Shown piece by piece: positions 1 through 12,612 of a stretch of 64,000 nt of DNA. Source of the stretch: Juglans regia. Taxonomy: Eukaryota; Streptophyta; Magnoliopsida; Fagales; Juglandaceae. The stretch's first letter is position 1, and every line of letters starts with the position of its first letter. The stretch is taken from positions 28,181,150 to 28,245,149 of the forward strand of contig NC_049910.1 in assembly GCF_001411555.2 (NCBI RefSeq), read 5' to 3'. The notes under the pieces were generated by a model. The model was not told the origin of the DNA. It saw nothing but the letters and a program-made list of their open reading frames with translations, and made no database searches. Position numbers and translations under genes: made by a program.

Positions 1-688
1 GTAAGAAGATCAGAATATAAAGGAGAATGACCAAACAACTTAAAGAAAGGAGAAACATGATTTAATGTTGAAGAGGGTAAGCGATTGATCAAATGAGCTG
101 AAGTAGAAAGTGCTTCACACCAAAAATGAGGAGGAATAGATGATTCAAGTAAAAGGGTTCTTACCACATCAAGAAGGTGATGCTTTTTCCTCTCAACAAC
201 ACCGTTTTGTTGTGCTATTGAAGGACAAGACGCAGAGAGATGATCCCTTTGCTTTGGAGAAAGGCCTGAAACTCATTGGACATGTATTCGCCTCCAGAAT
301 CAGATCGCAAGATCTTGATGCTGGCAGAGAATTGAGTCTCAAGAAGGGCAAGGAAGAGTTGAAAGACTGAAAAAACTTATGCCTTAGCCCGTAGGAAGCA
401 AACCCAAGTAAAACGACTAAAATCATCAATGAAAGTAACAAAGTACTTATAATGCGCATGATAAACAACAAATGCAATCCCCCAAAAATCACTATGAATA
501 ATATCGAAACATTGCAAGGCACGAGATGCATGAGAAGGAAAAGGTAGAACTTTACTTTTGCCAAGTTTGCATGTTGTACAATCAAAAGACAGATCAAGAG
601 AAGAACATGCTTTATTACCCAATAAACCAGAATTAAACAAAGTACGAAGTACATCAGAGTTTGGGTGGCCTAGACGTCTATGCCACAT
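1..688 (-). pseudogene. Copia pol: GAG-pre-integrase and integrase core fragment
   Basis: At 377-688 the minus strand carries the GAG-pre-integrase signature WHRRLGHPN with a CTTCKLGK zinc-binding end, followed by HSDFWG and FIDDFSRFTWV, the start of the integrase catalytic core. Further left, in another frame, the strand keeps the SDSGGEY-type second catalytic segment. Frame breaks near 370-380 and beyond inactivate it. Confidence 0.8.
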
Positions 689-1266
689 ATTATTTCAAGG
701 ACTAACAACATTAAATGTAAATGAAAGTAAAGGAAAACTAGGAATAATAGTGGAAGAAGAAACGTGAAGAGGAAAGAGTCGTCCCACTTTAGGCCCCTTC
801 GCTATCATCTTCCCTGACACTTGATCCTACACAACACAACTAGAACGAGAGAAATGGACATACAGTTATTATCAATCAATTGAACAACATAAATAAGATT
901 TGTGGAGAGGCCAGGAGACAATAAAACATCAGTTAAGGAAGAGGAATGATCACCATTAGCAGTGTTAATTTTCGGATTTCCATAATAATTTCTAACATTG
1001 GAAAGAGGAACAACAACATTGGTCATTTGGTTAGAGGCTCTGGAGTCAAAAAACCATGGCTTAGAAGAAACTTTATGATTACCTGAGAGCCCAAAAGTAG
1101 AAAAAGCAGAATTGATCATCTGTTATATCATTTCAGGAGTGAGTGTGTTTGGGTTTGCTAAGGCTGTAGGAGTAAGAATAGGAACAACCGGCGAGGTAGC
1201 AGGCAATGCAGGAGAACTAGAAGCACCAGTGGAGGCATGATAAGTAGTACGCTACTTCCTTTTAGG

Positions 1267-1461
1267 TCAAATGGGACAAATAGAGATCATATGACCCTGT
1301 TTCTTGCAGTAGTTATACAACTTCTTGGGGCAATCCCGAGCAATATGACCAAAAGCTTTATAACTAAAGCACTGGACAGCACGCATGTCTCTACCCTTAT
1401 TGCTCCCCTGTGCTGCATAAGCCACAAAAAAAAGTGCACTAACATTAGCCCGATGTTCCAT
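1267..1461 (-). pseudogene. Copia gag zinc-knuckle region, mutated
   Basis: Two CCHC-like knuckles lie in tandem in a 64-codon open stretch. The first reads C-F-S-Y-K-A-F-G-H-I-A-R-D-C, so the second cysteine is replaced by tyrosine. The second, NYCKKQGHMISIC, lacks its first cysteine. Both changes fit G-to-A decay. In an active element these knuckles bind the RNA genome. Confidence 0.7.
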
Positions 1462-1586
1462 GGCAGCCTGAGTTATGATACGTTGCTCCTCACGAAGAAG
1501 CTAACTCAAACAAGCATCCAAAGATGGTACAGGATGACGATTCATCAAATTAGAAAGTGCAGTTTCAAAGTCGGGTCATAGCTTGA

Positions 1587-1990
1587 TCAAGAATTGATCT
1601 CACTTGCTGGTTGCATGCACTGCTTGGACAGTAGAGAGAGCTGCAGGAACATTAGCATAAACAATGTCGCAATAGTTAGCCCAAAGGGTTTGAAAACCAG
1701 AAAAATATTCCTCAATAGAGAGACTTGTGTGAAATGAGTCATCCCATACTCCAATTGAAATCGCCTATCAGAATTGTCTTGATTGTAAACCGTGTTGAGA
1801 TAATTCCACATAGTAGCAACATTTTTATAAGGCCTCAGATTGAGAATAAGGTGAGGCTCAACCGAGCTAAGGATCCAGGTTATAACCCTAGCATCCTTAA
1901 TTTCCCAGTTAGAGAAAGCCTCAACATCGCGAGGTGCGGGATTACTCCCATCAATATGACCCTACAATTTTTTCCTTTGACAAATAATTT
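1587..1990 (-). pseudogene. Copia gag fragment
   Basis: The minus strand encodes a gag-like stretch with the motifs DARVITWIL, NLRPY, MWNYLNTVYNQDN and RRFQLEY, as in the UBN2-type gag domain of plant copia elements. The reading frame shifts after the tract near 1,725, and the continuation is in other frames. It forms part of the element whose LTR lies at 2,606-2,859. Confidence 0.7.
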
Positions 1991-2593
1991 AAATTGAAAC
2001 TCCCAAGCAGAATAATTTTTTCCAGTAAATCTAATATGGAACTAGTCGAATTTATCTAAGGACATTATGGAACCAAAATTAAAGAGCCCACCAGAAGAGG
2101 GCTGCAATAAGCACAAGGAACAAAAATGCTGAACACAAAGAACCCATAGCAGAAACAAACAGTTGTCTGGCAGAAAATTACCAAAAGAACCCAGACAAAG
2201 CAAGGTAGCGTCACCAGAACTGGTTAGAGAAGACAAACTGCACTGAAAGATGAAGCCCAACCAAAACAGAGAATGCCAAAAGAGGGAATCAAAACAGAAA
2301 GCAAGTGAACTTGCCCCGAAATCCAGAAGAGACCAAGAGAAGTGCATAGATATGACCGAAAGGCAGAATCCAACCAGGAACTGCAACAAAAATCACCGAC
2401 AGCTTCTTAGGAACCAGAAACACATAACAAAGTGCACCAAAATTCACAAACAGAACAGAACCAAGAAACACCCACAAAAGGCGCTGATAGAAACACATGA
2501 ACTAGGAAAGATCAACAGCAGCGCCGAAATCAACATAGGGACCACCCCTAGAGAAAACAAAAATTCAAAAACAAGCAAGAATTTCAAACTTGT

Positions 2594-2605
2594 CTCTTGA
2601 TATCA
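2594..2605 (-). other. Primer binding site of the copia element (degenerate)
   Basis: Directly after the LTR on the minus strand the bases read TGATATCAAGAG, close to the plant initiator-tRNA-Met PBS consensus TGGTATCAGAG, with one G-to-A change and one extra A. Confidence 0.6.
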
Positions 2606-2859
2606 TGTCAAAATACTATGAACTCATGAAAATACTGAGAGAGCTTTGGAAAAACTTGCTCTTCGACTTCAGCCTCTTTCATTCACCACATAAGAAACCT
2701 CTATACAAGTAAAAGTCGATAATATGCTACACACGGGAAAACCTAACTGATTCCTAATATTTAGCCTATATACAGGGTAATATATCTGTACAGCTAATAT
2801 TAATAGAGAAGTCCTAAATTGTATAACTTCCTAAATGGTATATGTTAACAATATCAACA
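2606..2859 (-). repeat. 5' LTR of the copia element
   Basis: This 254-bp unit is bounded by TG...CA. Read on the minus strand it starts TGTTGATATTGTTAACA and ends TTTTGACA, a short terminal inverted repeat typical of copia LTRs. The flanking five bases on the right are ACCAA; the matching duplication is off the window. Confidence 0.75.
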
Positions 2860-2864
2860 ACCAA

Positions 2865-5135
2865 ACGCAACAAGCAAGTCACCTAACAAATGTAAATAGG
2901 AACTGTTAAAATCAATATAAGCCTGAAAAGAGAATGTAAGCCTGGAAAAAAGTACCAAAGAGAGGGTCTAAATCAGTATGTGTGTAAACTTTTGTCTACA
3001 TATTTCTAACTTCTCCAAAAGAGAATGGAAATCAAATGTACCTCACAGATCAATAACACAAGACAACTTGGATCCAATTTAATAGGAAGTCCCATTGCTT
3101 GATAGTTGCTTGGTAAAGAGCAGCTTTAACAAACGTAACTAGTTATAGAATTTATCATTTCTATAACAATTATTGGCGAAGTGAATAACTGCAAAAAGTT
3201 GATTATCAAATAAAAAGCTAACAATTGAAAGCTTATAAAATGTGAGCAAAAAGTGAATATTTCATGGAAAAAAAATGTGACAAACATATATGAAACATTA
3301 GGATCAATTAGATCATCAGGCTTCCCACATCATTCTCATTTGCCAATGATGTAGATTTTATGAATGGATGGTCATGAGGAGAGAAATCAATCAAACATAG
3401 CTATTTTCATCTTTATATGATTAAGTCGTTTGTGATATTGGTACTTACAATGTTGCCCTCAAGCGCAAAGCATTAATACTTACATCCTTTGGATATTAAT
3501 AATTGTTAATTAATTCTTAGGTTGGCAATGTTGCTATCATCTGTACTTTGATAGAATCTTAATTTCTAGCTTGGGAATTGTATTTGTTTTTCGAAGTGAA
3601 TGTATTATAAAATATAAGATTATTGTATATTGATATCAATCATGAATAGAGATATTGCAAATGCAAACTTGTTTGGACAATCCATGTTGTAGATCATTTA
3701 TACTTCAAACAAAGAAACTTGAATGAAAAGTTGGTCGCATGAGATTCAAATGAAGTACTATCTTTAGAAGAAGTGGATTCATGCAAATTCCTACAATAAA
3801 CCTTTGAAGGAAGTGACATCCGTACAGATGATTGTCACATATTATATATGTTACAGATTACCTCGACTAAAGTAAGGTTGGGGCCGCTGATCATTATATT
3901 CACATGATGCATTACAAATTAATCATCTAAAGAACGCACTGTATGAAGAAGCTTTGGACGTACAACTGCAAAAATCCTTGAAACCCTAATTCGATAAAAA
4001 AGAAATGGCATGAATTTTGAGTGTCATATGAAAAATGTCAAAACTATGTGTTAATGCATAAATTTGCACAACAGGTCAGAACAGAGGAAAGAGTTATCCT
4101 AAATCTGAGGATAATCCATCCCTTTATAGAGGTCTTTTTTTTTTTTTTTCTTCCTTCAAAGTGATTGAGTCCTACTTGTTTTATAAAGTATTTTCCTTGT
4201 ACTTATCTTGCCTTATCTCTTCATTGTCTTATCTAAGTTTGGTCCTATCTCTAGACTTGATCTTATATCTAGGCTTTATCCTTAGTTGTTAATTTTATCC
4301 CCAACAAGATGGATTCTTCTTTTCTAATTTCTTCCAATGTTTTTTTAGTTTATTTTTTTATTTAAATTGAGGGCCTATTTCCATTTAAATGGATAACACA
4401 TAAGGTCGTATAATTTGTGATAGGAAATAGTAATTTTTGTAGTTGGGAGATTAAAAAAAAGAAATGAGTCCTTTTCTAGAATATTCTTTTAAGCTACAAC
4501 ATCTATGAAAAAACCCTGGGAATTTCATCAAATAAAGTTATCAAAGAAGGATTGTCTAGAGGCTTTGTGGTAGGAGGTAACTGAACCGATCATTTTGTAA
4601 TTAAAAGATATTTCTTAAAAAGGCTTGGAAGTATAGATGTGGTGCCTCATTACTTAGTAAAGGACATGGAGAGATATATGGTGCCAAAGGTACCAGCTGG
4701 TTAGCAACACCCTGTATTTAGATAAAGAATAGGCATTAATTTTCTCAAGGAAGCGCACATGTAAGCAAAATATACATGACGTATATGTTTATCGCAGTAG
4801 AATGAGTAAAGGTTTAATAAGAAACTAAATACTATTTGTACCCGAGGTCTAAACCATCAATAGATTCTCTTGACTGCTATTTAGTTGAAGGCTAATCCCA
4901 GTCGCATGCACATGCATTAGCCTTGGTCGCCAATTATTGGCGCAATTGTTAACCCCAATCACATGTGTGTTGTTAGCACTTTCTTGCTTGTCTAAGATGC
5001 GAGCTAAGGGAGCAGGAGATTCTCACTATTTTAGAACTACGTGTGAGTGCTTTTGCAAAAATTGTGTGCTTGCTTACATACTCACAAGAAGGTTTTATAT
5101 TTCGTATTCAAGTTACATGCAATTGGCTAAGTAAA
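2865..5135. other. Intergenic, no gene recognised
   Basis: AT-rich sequence with a T-run at about 4,135-4,150. I see no long open frame with family motifs, no RNA gene and no clear terminal repeats. A small open frame at 4,937-5,134 has no recognisable features. Confidence 0.5.
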
Positions 5136-5386
5136 TCATTTTCTAAGGTGCTCTGCATTCCACGGGTGTGGCAGCTTCTTCCTATAAATATCCACCAAGT
5201 TGTATGGGCCTAGTTTGTTGTTTACTATGACAACATATGACCTTTCCCAACTAGGCCTGAGCTTTCTGTCTTCTTGTCTTATGGTGGCCATCCTGACTTC
5301 TCTTTGTACGAGGTCTCCAACTTTGTACTCTCAGTGCTTGACTTCTTGTTGGAGTATTTTCTTAATCAGGTGCCAAATATCACCAA
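5136..5386 (-). pseudogene. Ty3/gypsy integrase C-terminal fragment
   Basis: Reading the minus strand from 5,386 gives a stretch with the hallmarks of the gypsy pol C-terminus: YKVGDLV, then KLRPSWERSYVV, then LPHPWNAEHLRK and a stop at 5,136-5,138. The GDLV...P.WEGPY...W(N)AEHL arrangement is typical of Tat/Athila-like gypsy integrases. One in-frame TGA lies upstream of the GDLV motif. No flanking LTR or other pol part was found, so it is an isolated scrap. Confidence 0.7.
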
Positions 5387-5954
5387 CATTTACAAATAAG
5401 AAATGATCGTTTGGTGCCAGTGTACTCCTTGTATTTCCCACCTTCCTCTTCTCCATCTAACCCCACCTGTAGTGGTTCCCCATACAAAAAACTGATTGAA
5501 GAAAACTCCAGCCAGCGGATTGGGCAAGAAGTTTACTAACTTAGAGTCACTAAACTCGAAAATTGATCCTGCCCACCACCGTTGCGTTTGACCCAATTCT
5601 AACCATGTAAGCTTTAGGGTTTGTTTTGATTAAATCCCCTAGAAAAGGCGTTTGAATCTTCACTAAACATTTATTCTTGAAGATAATTTTTTTAAGTTAT
5701 TGAAATACCACTCACTGAACATCCGAGAACTTCCGAGCATAAGGAAAATGTAAATTTCGGGCTCAATCAACAGTCAAGAAAGAACAATATAGAGATGAGT
5801 GTAGGTATTTCTATTCCTTGTGAAAAATCACCCAGCCAATATTACTATTAGGTGGGGATAAATACTAATTCATCAACCATATGCATACTTACAATTTGCC
5901 TTTTGTTGAGAAAACTTTTTGCGGCGGTAACTGTTACAAGTTCAAGGGAATTCC
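5387..5954. other. Intergenic, nothing recognised
   Basis: No gene or repeat boundary identified. The stretch ends at the T-run that marks the poly-A end of the adjacent LINE. Confidence 0.45.
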
Positions 5955-6107
5955 TTTTTTTTTTTTTTTGCCCAGAAATTTCATGGGCCATAGGAAATGG
6001 ACATTACAAAAGCTAGTCAACCTAGATCTATGAGAAATTACATCTGTTAGTGATTCCTACCATAAACGAAAATGATCCACATTCCAAGTATATTTTAGTA
6101 ATCTATG
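5955..6107 (-). mobile_element. 3' end of LINE remnant 1 with poly-A tail
   Basis: A run of 15 T at 5,955-5,969 is a poly-A tail on the minus strand. The following sequence up to 6,107 ends in CTATG, the left copy of the target duplication of the 6,108-13,638 element. The LINE RNase H resumes at 13,639, so the two parts belong to one element split by an insertion. Confidence 0.6.
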
Positions 6108-8391
6108 TGTGGCGCCCCCGACCCCCACGTATAGAAACTTGGGAATCTAGACGTCTGGGTGATGACAACATGGTCACGCATCCTAGTGATAAGTGCCAAG
6201 TGCGTGTACATGCAACAGTGTACAACAAAGCAAAGTAGTGGATAATTAAATAAGTCGACGAAGTACAAGAATTATTTAATACAAATTTACTTGAAACAAA
6301 ATGTTTTAAAGAGTAATACAATTATCTCATAAAAAAATAATATTTCTAAATTACATAATTCAACAAGTGGGAAACAAATCCCAAACATGAGCAAGTGATC
6401 CCAAATCACTCCTCCAGCGGAGCCAAATCCTCAGGCTCAACATCAGCATAATCTGCATCAAAATCTACGATACTATAAAATGGTACCGCAGGGTATCGAA
6501 TACCGTGAGATTATGAGTCTCATCAAGTAATCAACCAAGCAACCCAAGAGATAAAAAATGCATTAATGCAACCAACAATTATGCATGCATATGATGAAAT
6601 ATGAATTAGGCCCAAAACATCATTTTTCCCAAAAATGAATGTTTTCCAACGCATGCCAAAATCTCATTTTCGCCCAAAACATTCCATTAAAACATTTCCA
6701 GCCATTTTCCCTGAAAATGACCCAAAACAATAATTCACCATTTTCCCAGAAAATGATTCATATAAAATCCTTTCATCCAACACACGCTATTTTCCCAAAA
6801 AATAGCCCAATAATCCATTTTAACTGTATGCACCATGATCTCCCCTAGGGACCATCCACACACTCAGGCTTCCTTCATCACATCATGGGTAATGACTGTG
6901 CGAAAGACTTCGTAACAAGCGATGCCTAGTTCCGCGCCTAGCACATTCGGGGCCAATCATCTTCTAACCCCCGCCAGCAAGAGCGGCCACAGAGTCGGCA
7001 TGAGAGCGTTACCATCTCGTCCAATCCCGTTGTTGCCCAGTGACAACCTAGGAGACACCACTCAGTATATTTCGCTCCCAAGTGCCCAAAAGAGCTCCAC
7101 CAAGATAATACCCCATCTCTACTTAGGGTTGTGATACACACGCACCCAAAAACCATTTCGCACATGATAACCTAGATTTCAAATATACACATGAACATGC
7201 GTACAATGCATTGTACAAGACACGACACAAATATCCATCAGCCAACAAATCCCCGCATAATTCAATCACACAACAACTCCATCCTCCAATCCAATCAACC
7301 CCGTTACTCCTACGACTCAATCTTGCACAACCAACCAATTCACAGTAAATATGAGTTAGTGCAAAAATATATTTAAATCTCAAAAGTTCCTTGGGATAAT
7401 ACTTATAGCGCTATAATATAATTTTCAAAAGATCATGGAGCTGCTAGAAGTGGCAGCACAACAATGCAACTGTGCAAAATGCACAAGGGTCGTGGGTCTC
7501 AAAAACCCAACTTTTGAACAGGGACAAATGAAGACTTGGGATGGCTAGGGAAGGGCTTAGAGGTGTTGGTGAAGCTAATGGTGGTGTTGGTTGGTCGTGG
7601 GTGGCGGCGTGGGCAGCAGTTGAAGGCCAAAATACCCAAATCGGAAAATGAGCTAGAGGGGCTTCGACAGTGGCAAATCGGAGCTGAAGTTGGGTGGTTT
7701 AGGTAGCTCGGAGGCCACCGGTGCTGTGGTGAAAAGATGGTGGCCAATGGTGGTGTGATGGCGACGCTGGAACGAAAGAGGATAGCGGCTTGAAGCCGTG
7801 CGTGGAGGAGATTGGCGGCGAGGGAGGAGCTGAAAATGGAGGGGGATGGTCGCCGGCCAGAGGGGAAGAAAATGTGAGGGGCGGTGGAGGCCACAGACAG
7901 TGCACAGTGGTTCACTGGGAGGAAGAAGAAAAGGACGGGGAGAGGGGAGGGAGTTATCGCGTGCAGGGGAGGAAAAAGCAGAGGAAAGAAGGAAAACAAA
8001 GGAAATGAAGGAAAAAGAAAAATGAGAAGAAAAAAAAGGGAAAAAGAAAAAGAGTGGGAAAGAAATGAGGTCCAGTTTTTGAACTCGGGGTCTCGAAACT
8101 GATCCATTGAAAATGATTTCAAAACGATAATTTAAATAAAACTAATTTAAACACTGTGACTTAAGTAAAATAAAATAATAAAATCCAACAATAAACTAAT
8201 TTAAAATAAAGATCATTTTAAATAATGAACAATAATTAATAAAAATAAAACACATTGAAATAAATTTCACAATAAGAGTCATAAAATAATACCACGTAAA
8301 TTATCTAAAATTTAAAAAATGAAAGCTCATAATCCTAAGAAATGCAATAATTATTTAGTCAAAATATACGTAAATACAGGGTATTAAATCA
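6108..8391 (-). repeat. 3' LTR, 2.28 kb, reverse-orientation copy of the 2.2-kb family
   Basis: Shares, in reverse, the landmarks of the plus-strand copies: the GGGGGCGCCACA terminus, the GTGTACAAC/TACACAC segment near 6,190-6,230, a cluster of ATTTTC.GGGAAAAT-type palindromes at 6,620-6,805, the CACGCACCC segment near 7,140, a purine-rich tract at about 7,900-8,060 and the CAGGGTATTAAATCA end. The purine-rich tract generates open frames in several frames that are composition artefacts. Confidence 0.8.
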
Positions 8392-8401
8392 TCCTCCCCT
8401 T
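8392..8401 (-). other. Polypurine tract of the LARD-like element
   Basis: On the minus strand AAGGGGAGGA lies immediately before the 3' LTR start (TGATTTAATACCC). This is the standard position of the plus-strand primer in gypsy elements. It is preceded by a TTTTGAGGACAAAATTTTA stretch often seen at the end of gypsy pol regions. Confidence 0.7.
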
Positions 8402-11395
8402 AAAATAAAATTTTGTCCTCAAAATTTGTGAGGTCAAACATCAGCGCCAAAGTAGGATACAAGATACAACTCAGAACATATTTGAGAGAAACACATCACT
8501 AACGCCCAAACAATTATGGGTAATGCTCTCTCATGCCTACTCCTATAGGCAAATCCATCCTACTCGCACTAATCTCTCAATGACACATCAAGTCTATTAC
8601 TCCTTGAGCAGCCATGTAATCCAAAATCTCCATATCCACAAAACCTTAATACAACACCAAAGGAATCCCATTGATTAATAGCTCCATTCGATAATCTGCA
8701 CTAACCTCAATTGACTCCTATGGTATGACTTCCAAACTTTCATTGTATACTACACTTTGGTAACCTAATGGCCACTTCCAAAGTTAACCATCAATAACAA
8801 AATTTGCACAACCAAATGATTAATCTCCAATTACTAGTGTCTTCTCAAAATTTCAAGTCACCACTAATTCCTCAAAATTGGCACAAATTTGAACTCCTAA
8901 TTACAACAAAAAATATCATGCTCCTACTGTGCACTCTAATAATTCACCACATGCATAAATTTATGTCCTCATTAAAATAACACCATCGAGTACAAGGTGG
9001 CTCCATACCTATTAACTTGAAAACTCTTACCACATTTTGGTAGAAAATACTATCTTTCCCAACCATGAGTTATCACTCATTTCCTCAATTAACCCTCGCT
9101 GCCTTAATCAAAATCAATATTGGCACAAATTACAAGTATCTTCTCAAATTTCAAGTCACCATAAATTCCTCAAAATTGGCATAAATTTGAACTCCTAATT
9201 AGAATAAAAAAATATCATGCTCCTACTGCGCACTCTGATAATTCGCCACATGCATAAATATATGTCCTCATAAAAATAACACCATCGAGTACAAGGTGGC
9301 TCCATAACCCCCGTTGCCTTAATCAAAATCAATATTCTGTAAAATACATCCAAGATCATTGACCGAAAACCAATATCAATCAACCTCAGCATCCCAAATT
9401 GAAAACAAGTAACATCACCTCAATATACACCCGTCTCATCTAAGATAAGGAACATACCCTAAAAGGCTCGAATCCAACCCGGCCAACCAATAAGAATGCC
9501 TATAAACTTCTACCCGACAACCAAAAGCCAAAAGCTCCTCACCTAAATTCTGAATATAATCTAATCTAGCGGTGACTAAACTCAGTACAAACCACCATTG
9601 ACTTCACCAAAACGTTATCGAAATCCTTTTGTTAACTCGCCCACCTACTTCTACTCCTATAAGCTAGTATTAGCACGACTAGTTCCTTTAATAACACATC
9701 ATTATTAAACCTCAAGGTAAGCCATACTGCTCAAATCTTCAATCCACCAAAATCTATTGCACAACACCCATGAATCCTAATGCTTTATTAACTCACATAC
9801 TTGATGATGTTATCCACCCTTGATGCCTAAGCTTCAACTTCCAAGCCTTAATCGTACACCCAACATTGGTGACCCAACAATCTCTCTTCAAGTCAAATAA
9901 CAATGTCCTTAATTCTCTCAACTGGACACTCAATCTCCAAAGGAGAGTGTAGCCTCAAAATTTAAATTCCAAGGTGACCTCAAGTCACAATTAATTCTTG
10001 ACAATAATCACAACAATTATTGCCAACCATCATTCCATTGGGTAACCCGCTTCGACTGCACACTCCAATCAACTCACCAAAAACTCCAAGTCAAAATCTC
10101 TTGAATTTAATACTATCATGTCGACTCCTCTTCAACACTTACCAAAGCCACTTCTTCCAAGCCAAAAAAAGAATGAGACTAGGACCTGTACTTTCCGAAA
10201 TCCATACACACTCACCACTACTAGGCATCAATCTCATGCATCCTTAGCCAAAACCAATAATCCTCCAAACATGCAAGTGATCCATCACTTCCATTTCCAT
10301 CATCTGGACCTATATCCTTGAAATCAACAAGAATCATTTCCTAAATCTGCACCATCAATTATCCTTAAAATTGATATGGATAAAATCCTAAACCTGCAAC
10401 TATAACCTCGAGCTAAAAACAATCATTTTCTGAACTAGATCAACATCTTCAATCCTCAGAAAATACACGAACTAGATCATTACCTTCCATCTCCAAAGAA
10501 ATTATCCCCTGAAAATTCTCCCCTCGAGCTAATGGTTACAGACTAATCAATCTCCATAATAGTTCAAGCTAGCGTACTAAGTCTACAAAACTAAGAACTC
10601 AAATCTTATAACTCAGTCCTTCAAATCTGCAATTCTACAACCTTAAATTATATAATAATCAATCTCTGAAATCTGCAAGATCGATGACCTTAAATCTAAA
10701 ACAATTGCCTTAAAAAAACTTGTAGATTCTAAAGCCACAAATGATACCGAATTGCTTATCTGAGTCGGCAAAATCTAAAACTTCTAATTTAATTAATCCC
10801 TCAAATACTTGTTGAACCTACCACCTTAAATCCCATAAACTTATTTCCTAAAAACTATAGGGCCTCAAACCTTAGATGAACTTCTCATACATCTATCCTT
10901 GAAGTCCTTGAACTTACAACCTCCTACTCCATAGACTCATTACATAAATTCTACGGAACCTAAGACCTCAATTATCCCAAGCGATTTAAAGCTATTCCCC
11001 TCCTCAGTTTACCTGGACCATGTCGCTCCCTTCGAGCCTCGATGTTAAAAACAAACCAATCGCTAAGAGTTCAGGCCTACTACACTAAATGTTCATGCCT
11101 AACAATGGCATTCACTGTTGTACCATCTTCCTGCCATAGCGTAACCCTTAACCCGCTTTTCAACTCTGGACAAAACAAACAAAACAAAATAAAATAAAAT
11201 AAAATTCCATAAATAAAATAGCATACGACAAAATGAGTAAAATAAAGGCGGGACTACACCGCCATCCCTGCTTACCACCATCCCTACCGCGTGCACCATA
11301 GGCGGGAATCACAAGCGGGACTCTACCACCATCCCTGCTTACCACTATCCCTACAGTCTCTTTCCTTTCTCTCACATTAAAATCCATTTTTTTAA
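8402..11395 (-). other. Internal region of the LARD-like element, non-coding
   Basis: About 3 kb with no gag, protease, RT or integrase motifs in any frame that I could read. It contains a duplicated block (8,838-9,008 and 9,132-9,305) and near its right end a C-rich imperfect repeat (about 11,260-11,350, CCATCCCTGCTTACCAC units). I could not find a clean primer binding site at the right boundary, so the exact start of the 5' LTR is uncertain. Confidence 0.5.
8838..9305. repeat. Two direct repeats of about 170 bp
   Basis: 8,838-9,008 and 9,132-9,305 share the same order of words (TTCAAGTCACCA, CCTCAAAATTGGCA, ATCATGCTCCTACTG, CACCATCGAGTACAAGG) with scattered substitutions; the start-to-start distance is 294 bp. 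Confidence 0.75.
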
Positions 11396-12612
11396 AATAT
11401 GAACATGAACATGTTTGCAATTATGAGAAAACCCAGTTTTCAGTTACAAACATAATCATGCTTCCAAATATGCCATGTATGTGAACCGACACATTATCCA
11501 ACAACCAACAATTCACAACACAATCCAAACACAAGCAACTCCATGCTCTAATCCATCCGATCCCCTTACTCATCGAACTCAGTCTGGTAAAACCAACCAG
11601 TTCACAGTGAAATTGGTTAGTGCAAAAATACATTTAAATCATGAAAGTTCCTTGGAAAAAATACTTACAATGCTATATTAAAATTTTTGAAGGATCACGG
11701 AGGTGCAAGAGACAGCAACATAACAACAAAACAGTGCAAAATGCACTGTGGCCGTGGGTCTCAAAAACTCACTATTGAACGGAAACAAATGAAGACTGGA
11801 GATTGCTAGGGAATGGCTTAGGGATGTCGGTGAAGCTAATTGTGGTGGTGTTTGGAGGCCAAAATGCTCAAAACGAAAATGTTGATGGTGGGTCTTCACC
11901 GGTGGTGGATCGGAGCTGGGGATGAGTGGGTTAGGTTGCTGGGAGGTCAAGGTTGATGTGGTGAAGAGATGATGGCAGGAGGAGGCGCGACGGCGGCGTG
12001 TGAGCTCAATGGACGCCGCGGCTTGATGTCGTGCATGGAGGCTCACGGCGGCGTGGGAGTAGTTGAAAACCGGAGGGGGAGGTCGCCGGAGGGTGTGGAA
12101 GGCTGTGGGCTAGGCAGTGTTGCCGGACGGTGGCGCACGGTGGAGGGTTGGGGGAAAGAGATGCACAAAAGAAAGGAGAGGGAGGGAGGGCTCGTGCACG
12201 CGGGGAAGAGAGGAGAGAGAGAGGAGAAAAAGAAGTGGGGGGGAAAAGAAAAGAGGAAGGAAAGAAAAAGAGGAAAAGAAAAAAATAAGGTCCAATCCTC
12301 ACATCTTGGGTCACAAAAATGTTCGAACGAAAAAGATTTCAAAACAGCAACTTAAATAAAATAATTTAAACGTTGTGATTAAATGAAAATAAAATAATTA
12401 AATCCAACAATAAATTAATTTAAAATGAAAAGCAGTATAAATGCATAACAATAATTAATATTAAGGAAACATATCATTTTAATTTTCACAAATTAAAAAT
12501 CATAAAAATAAATAAACTAAAATCCAACAAATTTAAAACAAGAGAATAAATTTTTTTGAATTAATAAAATTAATTATTCAATTAAAAATACATTAAAATA
12601 CGGGGTATCACA
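11396..12612 (-). repeat. LTR segment, first of two tandem U3-side halves
   Basis: Matches the family LTR from the AACTGGGTTTTC-like segment to the terminal TATCACA at 12,612. The part nearer the internal region diverges from the other copies. It is followed directly by a second partial LTR, so the 5' LTR is rearranged. Confidence 0.65.

Larger units (their letters stand above)
1..2859 (-). mobile_element. Ty1/copia LTR retrotransposon, 5' part, decayed
   Basis: The element runs right to left: 5' LTR at 2,606-2,859, primer binding site just left of it, gag remains at about 1,580-1,990, a zinc-knuckle stretch at 1,267-1,461, GAG-pre-integrase at 377-688 and integrase core running off the window's left edge. 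The order LTR, PBS, gag, integrase is the copia order, because integrase precedes reverse transcriptase. No long intact frame survives; frames change repeatedly and there are in-frame stops, so it is dead. The 3' half, including reverse transcriptase and the 3' LTR, lies outside the window. Confidence 0.85.

Noticed and set aside
2250..2600. 116-codon plus-strand open frame rich in Lys/Asn/Gln
   Set aside because: Lies in the leader and gag region of a minus-strand copia element; a shadow frame.
7499..8122. Open frames of up to 207 codons in the purine/pyrimidine tract of the LTR, also at 11,678-12,359, 12,903-13,346, 19,250-19,720, 34,284-34,703, 40,137-40,631 and 62,924-63,458
   Set aside because: They fall on the same CT-rich and GCCGCC-rich part of each LTR, in several frames and both strands, with proline/serine or lysine/glutamate-rich low-complexity products. 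The frames differ between copies, so they are composition artefacts.
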